A stretch of DNA of 64,000 nucleotides from Thermoanaerobacter thermocopriae JCM 7501 (GCF_001310975.1 NZ_BAZY01000002.1:1-64000); one strand, 5' to 3'; shown: positions 49,163 to 60,556, counted from the first letter of the stretch. The notes: generated by a model from the sequence alone, not told the origin. Made by a program: numbers and translations.

Positions 49163-49390
49163 TGCAATGAAGTGGAGCAGTAGGCATTGTAAGCTTTAAG
49201 AGAGCCGTTGGTGGGTGCAAAACGGTAGCCTAAGATGCCGAAACTCGCCACGGAGCAGGCATACTGAAGTGTAGTAGGTATGCACGGTTACCGCCGTTAC
49301 AGGTTTAAGTGGGCTTTACGCCAAAAAGAGTGGTACCACGGAAGTACAAGTCTTTCGTCTCTTAAAGATGAAAGACTTTTTTTAATAAAA
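49163..49390 (+). promoter_or_regulatory. T-box leader (Leu) of leuS
   Basis: tRNA-sensing leader. The AGAGAG-type motif is at 49199-49204, followed by a stem I with GGTGGGTGCAAAACGG and the candidate Leu specifier CTC at 49244-49246 (GAAACTCGCC). The conserved T-box GAGTGGTACCACGG lies at about 49328-49341. A terminator hairpin AGTCTTTC / GAAAGACT with a T-run is at 49348-49385. Uncharged tRNA-Leu would favour antitermination and leuS expression. Confidence 0.92.
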
Positions 49391-49429
49391 TCGAGTTTGC
49401 TAAAAAATCATAGATAGGAGTGGAGGTTT

Positions 49430-51879
49430 ATGGCTTACTCAGTGGATGTTGATAGAAAATGGCAAAAAAAATGGGAGGAGACAAAACTTTACAAATTTAA
49501 TCCTGAAAATGCAGATAAAAAGCTTTATTGCCTTGAAATGTTTTCTTATCCTTCGGGTGCAAAGCTTCACGTAGGGCATTGGTACAATTATGGACCTACT
49601 GATTCTTGGGCGCGTATGAAAAGAATGCAGGGATATGAAGTTTTTCATCCGATGGGATTTGACGCTTTTGGACTTCCTGCAGAAAACTATGCTATAAAGA
49701 CGGGAATACATCCTTATGATTCTACTATGGAAAATATAAGGACGATGGAAAAGCAGCTTAAAGAAATGGGGGCGACTTTTGATTGGGACTATGAAGTAAT
49801 AACTTGCTTACCGGAATACTACAAATGGACGCAGTGGATTTTCTTGAAGCTTTTTGAGGCAGGCCTTGCCTATAGAAAAAAAGCTCCAGTAAATTGGTGT
49901 CCCAGTTGTCAAACTGTTCTTGCAAACGAACAAGTTATAGATGGGAAATGTGAAAGGTGCGGCACTGAAGTTACAAAGAAAGATTTGACTCAGTGGTTTT
50001 TTAAGATAACTGCTTATGCAGAAGAACTCCTTGAAAAACTGGATGAACTTGATTGGCCTGAGAAGACAAAAATAATGCAGAGAAATTGGATTGGAAAGTC
50101 GGATGGAGCAGAGATAGAATTTAAAGTAGCCGGAAAAGACCTGACATTTAAGGTATTTACTACAAGAGCTGACACGCTATACGGAGCGACGTATGTAGTT
50201 ATTGCGCCAGAACACGAAATTGTAGATTTAATTACTACAGAAGAATATAAACAAGCTGTTGAAGAGTATAAAGAATACGCGAGAAAACAGAGTGAGATTG
50301 AAAGGTTGTCTACTGAAAAAGAAAAGACAGGGGTATTTACAGGAGCATACGCAATTCATCCTCTGACGGGAGAGAAACTCCCTATTTGGATAGCAGACTA
50401 TGTCCTTGCAACATATGGAACAGGATGTGTCATGCTGTTCCTGCCCATGATGAAAGAGATTATGAGTTTGCAACAAAATACAACCTTCCTATAAAAAGAG
50501 TGATAAAAGGAATAGGAGATATAGACGATAGTTTGCCTTTTGTCGAATATGGAGAGCTTGTAGACAGTGGAGAATTTACAGGTTTGAAATCAGAAGAAGC
50601 GAGGATAAAAATTGTAGAAAAATTAAAGCAAGAAGGTAGAGCAGAGTTTAAAGTAAATTACAGATTGAGGGATTGGCTTGTTTCAAGGCAGAGATACTGG
50701 GGTGCTCCAATACCTGTCATTCACTGTGAACGGTGTGGCATAGTCCCTGTCCCAGAAGAAGATTTGCCAGTATTACTTCCTTATGATGTGGAATTTGCTC
50801 CAACAGGTGAGTCTCCACTTAAAAAGCATGAGGGCTTTATGAATGTAACTTGTCCTAAATGTGGAGGTAAAGCGTTAAGAGACCCCGATACTCTTGACAC
50901 TTTTGTAGATTCTTCTTGGTACTTTTTAAGATATCCCGATAACAAAAACGACAAAGAGCCTTTCAATAAAGAATGGATAAATAAAATGTTGCCTGTTGAC
51001 AAGTACGTAGGTGGAGCAGAGCATGCGACAATGCATCTTTTGTACGCAAGGTTTGTTACAAAGGCTTTGAGAGACTTAGGATATCTTGACTTTGATGAGC
51101 CGTTTAAATCATTAGTGCATCAAGGTACAATATTGGGCCCTGATGGAAGCAGAATGAGTAAATCTAAAGGAAATGTCATTTCGCCCGACGAATACATTAA
51201 AGAATACGGTTCTGATGTATTCAGACTCTATCTGATGTTTGGATTTGCTTATTCTGAAGGTGGGCCATGGAATGATGATGGTATTAAGGCAATTTCCAGA
51301 TTTGTCAATAGAGTGGAGAGATTTATAGATAAATTTATTGAGACAAGAAACAATCCTGGCAAGACTAAAGACGAAATGGGAAAAGAGGAAAATGAATTAA
51401 ACTATGTGAGACATTATGCTATAAAAAGTGTGACAGAAGATGCAGAGAGATTTCAGTTTAATACTGCAATAGCGAGGATAATGGAACTGGTAAACGCTCT
51501 TTATAAATACGACACAGATGTGGAAGTTAAAAATATCGAATTTTATGAAGATGTGGTGGCAGATTTAATAAGGCTTTTGGCGCCATTTGCTCCTCACTTT
51601 TCCGAAGAAATGTGGGAAAAACTTGGATATGAATATTCTGTTTTCAATCAAAAATGGCCAAAGTGGGATGAAAAAGCTCTACAAAGAGATGTTGTAGAAA
51701 TAGCTGTGCAGGTAAACGGCAAGGTAAGAGGAAGACTTGAAGTTCCTTCAAATGCTCCTGACGAAGAAGTACAGAGGATTGCACTTTCAGATGATAAAAT
51801 AAAATCCTACCTTGATGGAAAAGAGATAAAGAAGGTCATAGTTGTTAAAGGCAGGCTTGTAAATATTGTTGTGAAATAA
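49430..51879 (+). CDS. leuS: leucyl-tRNA synthetase, frameshifted
   Basis: Class I synthetase charging tRNA-Leu. The HIGH-type motif [16 protein letters not shown] is near residue 40 and the KMSKS motif is SRMSKSKGN. The zinc-like Cys set CPSCQ...CERCG and the editing domain are present. The first frame ends at 50494. [20 protein letters not shown] lies in the next frame, because one G is missing near 50434 in the stretch encoding [14 protein letters not shown]. Restored length is about 816 residues, exactly as expected for a bacterial LeuRS. As leuS is essential, the shift is almost certainly an error in the sequence. Confidence 0.95.
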
Positions 51880-51881
51880 TT

Positions 51882-51908
51882 AAAGGCAGGAGGCTCACTC
51901 CTGCTTTT
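51882..51908 (+). terminator. terminator after leuS
   Basis: Arms AAAGGCAGGAG / CTCCTGCTTT with loop GCTCA, followed by TTAAAA. One stem position is bulged. Confidence 0.7.
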
Positions 51909-51944
51909 AAAAAATAAATATTTTTTAGTGATGGTGAGGGAATT

Positions 51945-52646
51945 GTGATAGTAGATAGTGATGTTAAAAAGAGTATAAATGGAGTTAAAAGTGCATTACC
52001 TATTGTGTTAGGGTATTTGCCAATAGGCTTTGCTTATGGACTCGTTGGTGTGAAAAGCGGTTTTACTATTTCACAAGTGGTGGCATTGTCTCTTTTTGTG
52101 TATGCTGGTTCAGCACAATTTATTGCTATAAGTTTGCTTAGTGCAGGAACAAGTATTGTTACACTGGTATCTACAATATTTATAGTAAATTTGAGGCACT
52201 TTTTATATAGCACATCGCTGTCCCAGTATATGAAATACATACCGAGAAAACACATACCAATACTATCTTTTTTTATTACGGATGAGACCTATGCGGTTGC
52301 GATTACAGATTTGCAAAATGACTCTAAATACACTGAAGGTTATTTCTACCAACTATTTTTAACCTCATATACTGCCTGGGTATTTGCTTCATTTTTAGGT
52401 GCTGTATCAGCAACTTTGATAGGAGGCTCTATAAACATAGGGCTTGATTTTGCACTTCCAGCAATGTATATTGCCTTGCTATTTATGCAAATATCAGGTT
52501 ATAAAAAAGTTTTTATAAGTGTCTTTTCGGGGCTGTTGTCTATAACTTTGATGTTTGTATTACCGGGAAATACAAATGTCATTGTAGCCGCATTAATAGG
52601 TGCAGGAATGGGGGTATTGCTTGACAAATGGGTACGAAATTTATAA
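51945..52646 (+). CDS. azlC: AzlC-family branched-chain amino acid exporter subunit
   Basis: 233-residue membrane protein with about six helices and the AzlC signatures PIVLGYLPIGFAYGL, YAGSAQFIAISLL and VNLRHFLYSTSL. With the small AzlD partner it exports branched-chain amino acids. GTG 51945 follows GTGAGGG. Its end overlaps azlD by 19 bases. Standing next to T-box-controlled leuS is consistent with a leucine-related theme, although a terminator separates them. Confidence 0.9.
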   Translation: MIVDSDVKKSINGVKSALPIVLGYLPIGFAYGLVGVKSGFTISQVVALSLFVYAGSAQFIAISLLSAGTSIVTLVSTIFIVNLRHFLYSTSLSQYMKYIPRKHIPILSFFITDETYAVAITDLQNDSKYTEGYFYQLFLTSYTAWVFASFLGAVSATLIGGSINIGLDFALPAMYIALLFMQISGYKKVFISVFSGLLSITLMFVLPGNTNVIVAALIGAGMGVLLDKWVRNL

Positions 52647-52951
52647 TAAGTGTTATTGGAATGTTTTTAGTGACATATATTCCGCGATTTATGCCTGTTT
52701 ATGGCTTAACTAAAATAGAACTTCCTCAGGCTGTAAAGTCGTTTCTTGAGTATGTGCCTGTGGCAGTTCTTTCAGCTCTTTTATTTCCAGTAATTTTTAT
52801 CAAAGATGGAAAGTTATTTCTAGATTTGTCAAATATATATTTACTCTCAGCAATACCGACATTTATAGCTGCATATTTTACGAGGAAGCTATTTACACCT
52901 GTTGTTGTTGGTATTGTTAGCTATGTGATTTTATCATTTATTATTAAGTAA
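52628..52951 (+). CDS. azlD: AzlD-family branched-chain amino acid exporter small subunit
   Basis: 107-residue membrane protein with four helices and the AzlD hallmark TYIPRFMPVYGL near the N terminus, followed by FLEYVPVAVLSALLFP. The start overlaps the end of azlC, indicating translational coupling. A terminator follows. Confidence 0.9.
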   Translation: MGTKFIISVIGMFLVTYIPRFMPVYGLTKIELPQAVKSFLEYVPVAVLSALLFPVIFIKDGKLFLDLSNIYLLSAIPTFIAAYFTRKLFTPVVVGIVSYVILSFIIK

Positions 52952-52983
52952 AATTGGTATGCTTTCTGGATAATAATGTTTTT

Positions 52984-53012
52984 ACTGCTTTTTAAAATAA
53001 GCAGTTTTTTTG
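52984..53012 (+). terminator. terminator after azlD
   Basis: Arms ACTGCTT / AAGCAGT with an 8-base loop, followed by seven T. Confidence 0.8.
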
Positions 53013-53082
53013 TTTGCATTTTTGTGATATAATATACTTGCAAATGTTTGATAAACAAATAATTGTTTGGGAGTGTGTGAAT

Positions 53083-54186
53083 GTGGCATTAACACAAAGA
53101 GAAAAAGAGATACTAAGATTAATCAAGAAAAATCCTATGATTTCCCAAGAAGAATTGGCGAAGCTTATGGGTATTAGCAGGTCAGCTGTTGCAGGGCACA
53201 TAGCAAACCTCATGAAAAAGGGCTTTATATTAGGAAGAGGCTATGTAGTGAGGGACTTTAAAGGTATTACTGTAATTGGAGGAGCAAATATAGATATAAA
53301 AGGTAAACCTTATTCAGAGCTTAAGCAGCATACTTCAAATCCGGGACACATAAACATAGCGCCTGGTGGTGTAGGACGAAACATTGCTCACAACCTTGCA
53401 CAGCTTAGTTTACCTGTTACGCTTTTGTCTGTTGTAGGGAATGATGATGAAGGAAGAAGGCTTCTTGAGGAGACAAGGCAAGCAGGAGTGAATGTGGAAC
53501 AAATTGTAATTTCAAATACAAGGCGTACAGGTATATATCTTGCCATTCTTAATGCAATTGGTGATATGGATGTGGCTCTTTCGGGAATGGACATTTTAGA
53601 AGAGTTAAATATACAATATCTTGAGTCAAAGATAGAAGTTATAAAAAATAGTGAGATTGTAGTTTTTGATACCAATATTCCTGAAGATAGTATCAAATAT
53701 ATTGTGGAGCTTTGCTACAATAATAATATTCCTGTAGTGGCAGAGCCCGTTTCCATCGACAAAGCAAAAAAATTAATAGGTGTACTTGACAAAATCGATT
53801 ATGTAACTCCAAATAATGAAGAACTTGAATCGATATCTGGAGTTAAAATAGCAAACGATGAGGATATGAAAAAGGGAGTTAAATATTTAAGACAAAAAGG
53901 TATCAAAAATGTCATAGTAACTTTAGGTGAAAGAGGGGTATATATTTCTTCAGAAGAAGTTGAAAAATTTATAGAACCATATCAAGCCGAAATTGTTGAT
54001 GCTACAGGTGCAGGAGATGCTTTGACGGCTGGGTTGGTCTATGGTATTTTTAATGGCTATCCTCTGGATGTATCAGCAAAATTTGGTCTTGCTGCAGCAT
54101 CTCTTACGATATCCTCACCTTATACCGTAAATCCGTTTTTAAATGAAAATCAGTTAAAAAATATAGTAAAGGAGATAGGAAAATGA
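53083..54186 (+). CDS. psuK: HTH-fused PfkB-family kinase, pseudouridine kinase
   Basis: 367-residue protein with an N-terminal winged-helix HTH (about 1-60, [21 protein letters not shown]) fused to a PfkB carbohydrate kinase. Kinase motifs are [14 protein letters not shown] and the signature [13 protein letters not shown] with the catalytic Asp. It phosphorylates pseudouridine to its 5'-phosphate. The next gene, overlapping by 4 bases, is psuG, which fixes the substrate. GTG 53083 is chosen because TGGGAGTG lies 5-8 bases upstream. The HTH suggests self-regulation. Confidence 0.88.
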   Translation: MALTQREKEILRLIKKNPMISQEELAKLMGISRSAVAGHIANLMKKGFILGRGYVVRDFKGITVIGGANIDIKGKPYSELKQHTSNPGHINIAPGGVGRNIAHNLAQLSLPVTLLSVVGNDDEGRRLLEETRQAGVNVEQIVISNTRRTGIYLAILNAIGDMDVALSGMDILEELNIQYLESKIEVIKNSEIVVFDTNIPEDSIKYIVELCYNNNIPVVAEPVSIDKAKKLIGVLDKIDYVTPNNEELESISGVKIANDEDMKKGVKYLRQKGIKNVIVTLGERGVYISSEEVEKFIEPYQAEIVDATGAGDALTAGLVYGIFNGYPLDVSAKFGLAAASLTISSPYTVNPFLNENQLKNIVKEIGK

Positions 54187-55105
54187 ATAATTTCATTGAT
54201 ATGTCAAAAGAAGTAAAAAAAGCAATGGAGGAAGGAAAACCTGTTGTTGCACTTGAATCCACTATAATATCTCACGGAATGCCTTATCCTGAAAACATTG
54301 AGACAGCTAAAACTTTGGAGAATATTATAAGAGAACATGGAGCTATACCTGCGACAATTGCAATTATAAATGGAAGAATAAAAATAGGTTTAAGCAAAGA
54401 AGAACTCGAATTTATGGCTACCTCAAAAGAAATATTAAAAGCCAGCAGAAGAGATTTGCCAGCAGTTTTAGCAAAAGGATTTAGTGCAGCCACTACAGTT
54501 TCCGCAACAATGATTTGTGCAAATCTTGCGGGCATAAAGGTGTTTGTTACAGGAGGTATAGGAGGTGTCCACAGAGGAGCAGAACAAACCTTTGATATAT
54601 CAGCTGATTTACAAGAACTTGCAAATACAGATGTAGCAGTTGTATGCGCAGGTGCGAAGGCAATACTTGACCTTTCTCGTACTCTTGAATACCTTGAAAC
54701 CTTTGGGGTTCCTGTGGTAGGGTTTAAAACTTGGGAATTTCCAGCTTTTTACACAAGAGAAAGCGGACTTAAAGTGGATTACAAAGTTGATGACGAAATA
54801 GAGGCTGCAAAAATTATAAAGACAAAATGGGATTTAGGCTTAAAAGGTGGGGTTTTGATTGCAAACCTATTCCAGAGGAATATGCCTTGGATAAGGCTTA
54901 TATAGATAAAGCAATAGAAGATGCCCTTTATGAGGCAGAAAAACGCAATATAAAAGGTAAAGAAATAACGCCCTTTTTGTTAGATAAAATAAAAGATTTG
55001 ACACAGGGTGAAAGTTTAAAAGCTAATATTGAACTTGTTAAAAACAATGCTTTTGTTGGCGCAAAAATTGCTATTGAACTAAATAAATTGTATAAAGAGG
55101 CGTAA
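54183..55105 (+). CDS. psuG: pseudouridine-5'-phosphate glycosidase, frameshifted
   Basis: Enzyme cleaving pseudouridine 5'-phosphate to uracil and ribose 5-phosphate. Conserved segments are [33 protein letters not shown] and [20 protein letters not shown]. The first frame ends at 54905. [20 protein letters not shown] is in the next frame, so one C is missing near 54866. Restored length is about 307 residues, the family norm. The start overlaps the psuK stop (ATGA). Confidence 0.92.
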
Positions 55106-55122
55106 TCCGCCTCTTTATACTT
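55091..55122. terminator. terminator between psuG and tlp
   Basis: Perfect 12-base arms TATAAAGAGGCG / CGCCTCTTTATA with a 5-base loop, between convergent genes. It overlaps the psuG stop. Confidence 0.85.
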
Positions 55123-55126
55123 GCTT

Positions 55127-55378
55127 TTAGTCGTTGTCGTGTACTTCATCTATTATTTCTTCTCTCATGTTCTGTATACTTGTCAGCCTATTTTTGTTCT
55201 TCTGCTTAATCCTTTCTATTTCTTCAGTAGAAAGTTCTTCTGCGTGTAATTTTAGGTAATCTTCTGCTTCTCTATAATTTTCTATAGTATCGTGTATCAT
55301 TTGTTGTAATTTTTCTACATTGTCTGAGCGGTCATCCGGCTTTGGAGGTTTTGTGTATTTATCATTTTCCTTTGCCAT
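55127..55378 (-). CDS. tlp: small acid-soluble spore protein Tlp
   Basis: 83-residue hydrophilic protein with the Tlp hallmark KPDDRSDNVEKLQQMIHDTI and charged helices. Tlp is a forespore-expressed minor acid-soluble spore protein, so the organism forms spores. ATG 55378 is preferred over 55387 because AGGAGTGAG then has normal spacing. It is expected to be sigma-G-dependent, but no promoter was confirmed. Confidence 0.88.
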   Translation of the reverse strand: MAKENDKYTKPPKPDDRSDNVEKLQQMIHDTIENYREAEDYLKLHAEELSTEEIERIKQKNKNRLTSIQNMREEIIDEVHDND

Positions 55379-55597
55379 AAATCTCACTCCTAATTTTGAA
55401 GTTTCTCATATTTATTTTGTTCATAAAAAATATTTATATGTATTGTAGAAAAAGCATGTTCTCAAGTGCGGAAAATTTTAAAACATGCTTTTTGTTTTTC
55501 AAAAATTTGAAGTATATATAAATAACTTATATAATTGTTTTAAGTATTTGTGCATAAAATAAAAGTTAAATATGGCTTTTTTACTCGAGGTGATGTC

Positions 55598-56595
55598 ATG
55601 GATTTTTATTTTATTGCAGTTATAGTAATATTTTTTTATATATTTGTAACTGGTTTTCACGACGAAGGAAATCTTGTTGCTACTATTATATTTTCAAGGT
55701 CTATAGATGCAAAAAAAGCTTTTATTCTCGCGGCTGTTGCACAATTTTTGGGTACAGCAATAATAAGTACTAATGTCAGTAAGACAGTGGCAAAGGATAT
55801 TGTAAAATATGAGTATTTATTTAAAAGCGGTTACAATATCAGTCTGTTGATATTATGCGGTTTAATTGGTGCCATGATATGGAACTTTATTACCTGGTAT
55901 TTTGGAATACCTTCTAGTTCTTCTCATGCGTTAATTGGCGGAATGCTAGGACCTTTTGTCTTAGAATACGGTTTTAACTCAATAAATGTACAAGGTATAC
56001 TATTTAGAGCTATTCTTCCTTTGTTTCTGTCTCCTATAATAGGATTTATTACGGGATATTTAATAACGTTTTTTTTATCAGAAATATTGAAAAATCAAAC
56101 GCCGGCAGTGAATAATATACTTAAAAAACTGCAATATTTTACTCTCTTTTTTCTCAATGCAGTACATGGGTCAAATGATGCCCAAAAAGGGATGGTTTAA
56201 TCGTTATTTTAATGATGATAAAGGGACAAACTCATAATTTTGAAGTACCATTTGATGTAAAATACATATCGGCTTTAATGATTTCTTTTGGACTTATATT
56301 AGGAGGTTTTAGAATAATCAAGAATGTAGGAGCAGGAATATACAGAGTAAGGCCTTTTCATTCCTTTAATGCACAGCTTTCTTCCCTTTTAGTTGTAAGT
56401 ATAGCAGCAATCATTGGTGCACCAATCAGCGGTACTCAGTTAATTAATTCTTCAATTTTAGGTATTGGGGCAAAAGAAAGACCTACTGCTGTTAGGTGGC
56501 AGTTTGCTAGGGGAATAATTATGGCGTGGTTTATAACAATTCCTGTATCTTTTATAATCTCTTATTTGATTTACGGTTTGACTAAGCTTTTATGA
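55598..56595 (+). CDS. pit: PiT-family inorganic phosphate transporter, frameshifted
   Basis: Membrane phosphate:cation symporter with two inverted PiT repeats. The first has GFHDEGNLVATIIFSRS and PSSSSHALIGGMLG. The second has AVHGSNDAQKGMG and GAPISGTQLINSSILG. The first frame stops at 56200 and VILMMIKGQTHNFEVP lies in the next, so one G is missing near 56194. Restored length is about 332 residues. ATG 55598 follows CGAGGTGATG. The next gene is the DUF47/PhoU-like partner, a standard pair for low-affinity phosphate uptake. Confidence 0.9.
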
Positions 56596-56609
56596 GGGAG
56601 GTGAAAAGA

Positions 56610-57224
56610 GTGAATGTATTTAAATGGTTATTTTTCAAAGAGACAGATTTTTATAAATTGCTGGAAGAGCAATCAAGACTCACATTACAAGGAGTTTGTG
56701 CTTTGGAAAAATATATGATGACAGGGAATATAGAAGATGGACATGAGGTAAATAGATTAGAAAAAATTGCAGACAGAAAAAGAGAAGAGTTGATAGATGA
56801 ACTCGATAAAACTTTTATTACTCCATTTGATAGAGAAGATATATTCAATTTATCTAAAGCTATTGATGATATATTAGATTATTCTAACACTACTGTGAAG
56901 GAAATGGAAGCATATAATTTGCAACCTACTGGTGAGCTTCAGGAAATTGTGACGGTGATAAAGTACAGCACAGACCTCATTTATAAATCAGTATGTAATC
57001 TTAACAGAGATAAAAAAGAAGGTATGGAACAGGCATTAAAGGCAAAAAAATATGAGAACGAAGTAGAAAATTTATACAGAAAAAATTTAGCGAAATTATT
57101 CGAAGATGATGACATAAAATATATTTTAAAAATGCGAGAGATTTTCAGGCATTTAAGCAACTGTGCTGACAAAATAGACCTTGCAGGAGATATTTTAGGG
57201 CATATTTATGTAAAAATGATGTAA
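56610..57224 (+). CDS. DUF47/PhoU-like Pit accessory protein
   Basis: About 204-residue all-helical protein of the DUF47 family (YkaA-like). Typical stretches are EKIADRKREELIDELDKTFITPFDREDIF and LSNCADKIDLAGDILG. Such proteins accompany PiT transporters and probably modulate phosphate transport. GTG 56610 is chosen over the earlier ATG because GGGAGGTG lies between them. Confidence 0.88.
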   Translation: MNVFKWLFFKETDFYKLLEEQSRLTLQGVCALEKYMMTGNIEDGHEVNRLEKIADRKREELIDELDKTFITPFDREDIFNLSKAIDDILDYSNTTVKEMEAYNLQPTGELQEIVTVIKYSTDLIYKSVCNLNRDKKEGMEQALKAKKYENEVENLYRKNLAKLFEDDDIKYILKMREIFRHLSNCADKIDLAGDILGHIYVKMM

Positions 57225-57283
57225 AGTGTAATGTAAAGTTATAGGGCGAGTTTTTACGAAGGTGATGGAAATGTTGCGGATTG

Positions 57284-57311
57284 AAAGCGCTCATTGGGGC
57301 GCTTTTATTTT
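57284..57311 (+). terminator. terminator after the phosphate operon
   Basis: Arms AAAGCGC / GCGCTTT with an 8-base loop, followed by TATTTT. Confidence 0.75.
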
Positions 57312-57440
57312 CATTCATCTTTTTTTAAGGTGGTTGTAAATTTAAGTAGATACTCTAAGTAAAGATAAAAATTAAGTGTTTTAAAGTGTATTATTTTTTT
57401 GTCTTTTATGATAAAATGTATCGTAAAGGGGGCGAGTGAT

Positions 57441-60144
57441 GTGAAAAGAATTGATAAAGTTTATAATTGTGTAAAAGAATTATGTAGCAAGCAATTTGCT
57501 GAAAGAGGAGAAATAATTGGAGTTTCAGCTATGGAAATTGCACATGCTCTTAATATACAAAGAACAAATGCTTCCAGCGATTTAAATACCCTTTTTAGAG
57601 AAGGAAAAGTTATAAAAGTTGAAGGCAAACCAGTTTTGTATAAGGTTAAAGAACTTGATATGGTTTCTGATGAAAGTGATATGGTAGTGAAAGATGTATT
57701 TGACAGCATAATAGGAGCTAATTTAAGCCTTAAAAATGCCGTACAGCAAGCAAAAGCTGCTATAATTTATCCTCCCAATGGTCTTCATACACTTTTGCTT
57801 GGAGAGACGGGTACAGGCAAATCCATGTTTGCAGAAGTCATGTATAGTTTCGCAAAAGAAATTGGAAGGATAAAAGGAACGCTCCTTTTGTGACTTTTAA
57901 CTGTGCTGACTATGCTAATAATCCGCAACTTTTAATGTCACAACTGTTTGGCGTGAAAAAAGGAGCGTATACTGGTGCCGATAAGGATAGAATGGGCCTT
58001 GTTGAAAAAGCAGATGGTGGCATACTTTTCCTTGATGAAGTCCATAGGCTTCCGCCAGAAGGACAAGAGATGCTTTTTTATCTAATTGATAAAGGACTTT
58101 ATAGACGGCTTGGAGAATCTGAAACGCAACATAAAGCAAATGTTTTAATAATATGTGCTACAACAGAAAATATTGAGTCTACTCTTCTTAGGACTTTTAT
58201 AAGGCGGATACCAATGGTGATTAAATTGCCAGCTTTAGCAGAAAGAACATATGAAGAAAGATTTGAACTTATTAAAAATTTCTTTAGAGAAGAAGCAGCT
58301 ATTATTAACACTGATATTATGATCACTTCAAATGCTTTGAAAGCTTTATTGCTTTATGACTGCCCTAATAACATAGGCCAGCTGAAAAGTGATATAAAAC
58401 TTTCAATTGCAAAAGCTTATCTTGGGTACATGATGAAAAGAGATAAAGGAGTATGCGTGCATACTGAAGATTTACCTGACTATGTCAGAAGAGGATTGTT
58501 TAAGTATAAGGAATCGAAAGATGAAATTGATAGATTTATTACGGGAGATATAATAAAGTTTTCAGTTGATAATGCTACTCCTGTTATCCAACAGAATAAT
58601 CAGATATTCAATTTTTATGAGGCATTAGAAGAAAAAAGAAAAGCTTTAGAGCAAAAAGGACTTAACGAAAGTGATATAAGACTCATCATGAGTATTGATA
58701 TAGAGACATATTTGAAAAAGTATCTCTTAAATCTGGATAAAAATAATTTGGAGGAATTGTATAAAGTAGTGGATAAAAAGATTGTCGATATAGTAAACGA
58801 TTTTTTGAATTATGCCAGCAAAAAGTTAAAAAGGTCCTTTAGTGAGAAAACTTTATACGGCCTTTCTATGCATGTAGCCAGTTCTGTTGAGAGAATACTA
58901 AGCGGCAAAGACATTGTAAATCATCAGCTGGAAAATATAAAGAAGGTGTATGAGAAAGAATTTGAAGTGGCAAATGCTTTGAGAGAAAGGGTCCAAAAAG
59001 AGTTTAACATAAAAGTACCTGATGATGAAGTAGGCTTTGTTACAATGTTTTTATGCCTTGACGAAGAAACAAAAGAAAAAGACGAAAGGGTAGGCATTAT
59101 TGTTGCTATGCATGGAGAAGCCGCTGCTACTTCAATCGCGGAGGTTTCCAATAGGCTTTTAGGTGACAATTATGTAATTGGGTACAATATGCCACTTGAT
59201 CAAAAACCAGAAGTTGCGTTAAATAATTTAACTAATATTGTAAAAAGAGTTGACAAAGGAAGAGGCGTATTACTTCTTGTTGACATGGGTTCACTAGTAT
59301 TATTTGGTGACATGATATACGAAAGGACAGGAATCCCCGTCAAAACAATTGAAATGGTTTCCACTCCTATGGTTTTAGAGGCAGCAAGAAAGGCAATCCT
59401 TAACGCCTCTTTAGATGAAGTGTATGATGCAGTTGTCAATTTCAGTCCTTATGTAGGCAGAATCTACAAAGACAGTGTTAAATTTGAAGATTCTCTTAAA
59501 AAGAATGTTATCATAACAGCCTGTATAACAGGTGAGGGCACAGCGGTTAAACTTAAATCAATACTTGAAAAGAACCTTGACTTGAAAGAGAAAGATATTG
59601 ATGTTATTCCTATTGAGATTGAAAGCAAAAAAGAATTTAGAAGAAAACTACTCAACATCAAAGAAGAAAAAAATATTTTAGCTGTTGTAAGTGCTATAAA
59701 TCCAGAAGATGATTCTATATTGTATATTTCTACCTCAGATGTGTTTGATAATGATAAATTATCTGTATTGAGAAATAAAATTGAAGCTCTTTCACAAATC
59801 GAGATAATTGATAACATGAAGGAGGTCATAAGAGAAAATATAAAGATAGATTCAGAAAAGTATATATCTTCTTTAAAAAATTTTACGCAGCTTTAATAAG
59901 AGAAGGAGTAAATTTAAATGAAGATATTACAATAGGATTAATACTTCATCTTGCTTGTGTAATTGAGCGTATGTTACAAGGAAAAGAGCTAATACACATG
60001 AAAGATACACAAGAATACATTAAGAATTATCCAAAGGAGTTTGATATTATAAAAAAAGCTATAAAGGTTATCGAAGAAGGATGTAATGTAAAAATTTCAG
60101 ACGAAGAATGTGTAAGTATGATGAAAATAATCTATTCACTTTAA
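57441..60144 (+). CDS. LevR-type sigma-54-dependent regulator with PRD and EIIA domains, two frameshifts
   Basis: About 901 residues when restored. N-terminal winged helix, then an AAA+ domain (Walker A GETGTGKS, sigma-54 loop GAYTGA, Walker B GGILFLDEV), PRD1, a mannose-type EIIA domain (IIVAMHGEAAAT with active His), an EIIB-like region and PRD2. One base is missing near 57881 (IKGTAPFVTFNCADY spans the join) and one near 59883, after which ALIREGVNLNEDITIGLILHLACVIERM completes PRD2. GTG 57441 follows AAAGGGGG. It is followed by a sigma-54 promoter and a cellobiose-type PTS, its likely target. Confidence 0.9.
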
Positions 60145-60187
60145 TACACATATGTGTATTGAATACGTTTTTAAACAATACACATTG
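60143..60187 (+). promoter_or_regulatory. putative enhancer (UAS) for the LevR-type regulator
   Basis: The perfect 18-base palindrome AATACACATATGTGTATT (60143-60160) and a further half-copy CAATACACATTG (60176-60187) lie about 70-110 bases upstream of the sigma-54 promoter, the normal enhancer distance. Confidence 0.65.
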
Positions 60188-60199
60188 AAACGGTTCAAT
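60184..60199. promoter_or_regulatory. second palindrome upstream of the cel genes
   Basis: ATTGAAACGGTTCAAT has arms ATTGAA / TTCAAT. It looks like a LacI/CcpA-class site but is one base short of the cre spacing, so catabolite control is only a possibility. Confidence 0.35.
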
Positions 60200-60253
60200 A
60201 AACATTGTCATTGAAGGCGGAAAAGTAGCAATTTTGCTAAGACAATTGCTATT

Positions 60254-60269
60254 TGGCATGAGATTTGCA
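60254..60269 (+). promoter_or_regulatory. sigma-54 (-24/-12) promoter of the cel-type PTS
   Basis: TGGCATGAGATTTGCA matches the consensus TGGCACG-N4-TTGCW with one change (T for C in the -24 element). It lies 110 bases after the LevR-type gene and 287 bases before the EIIB gene. Confidence 0.8.
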
Positions 60270-60556
60270 TAGGAGGATATAGTGTAAAATTCAAAAAAAG
60301 GTGGTGGTTCAATAAAAGTAAATTAGAATTTTATTTGGTCAACTTAAGATAATTGCGCATTTAATTATTTTAAAAAGATATCCTTATCTTCACCAACACT
60401 TGAGGAATGCAAGATAGTAAGAGATTTAGTTCAAGAATTTTTTGATTTCTATGAAAACATCAGGGTAATAGGAGGGGAAAAAGGAAGATCGATCTTATTT
60501 AGATTTTATAAAAATATGAAACTCTGTTACAAATATGTTATTGTAGGTGGTGTAAT
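60270..60556 (+). other. leader or decayed segment before the EIIB gene
   Basis: No start-and-RBS-supported gene. An open stretch from about 60350 reads FKKISLSSPTLEECKIVRDLVQEFFDFYE and on for about 70 codons. It may be a transposase fragment, but no family could be named. Confidence 0.4.

Noticed and set aside
49430-51879. leuS as a pseudogene
   Set aside because: It is essential, has a functional-looking T-box and all catalytic motifs, and has a single shift in an otherwise perfect reading.
60184-60199. Firm CcpA cre site upstream of the cel genes
   Set aside because: ATTGAAACGGTTCAAT is one base short of the cre pattern. It is kept only as an unassigned palindrome.
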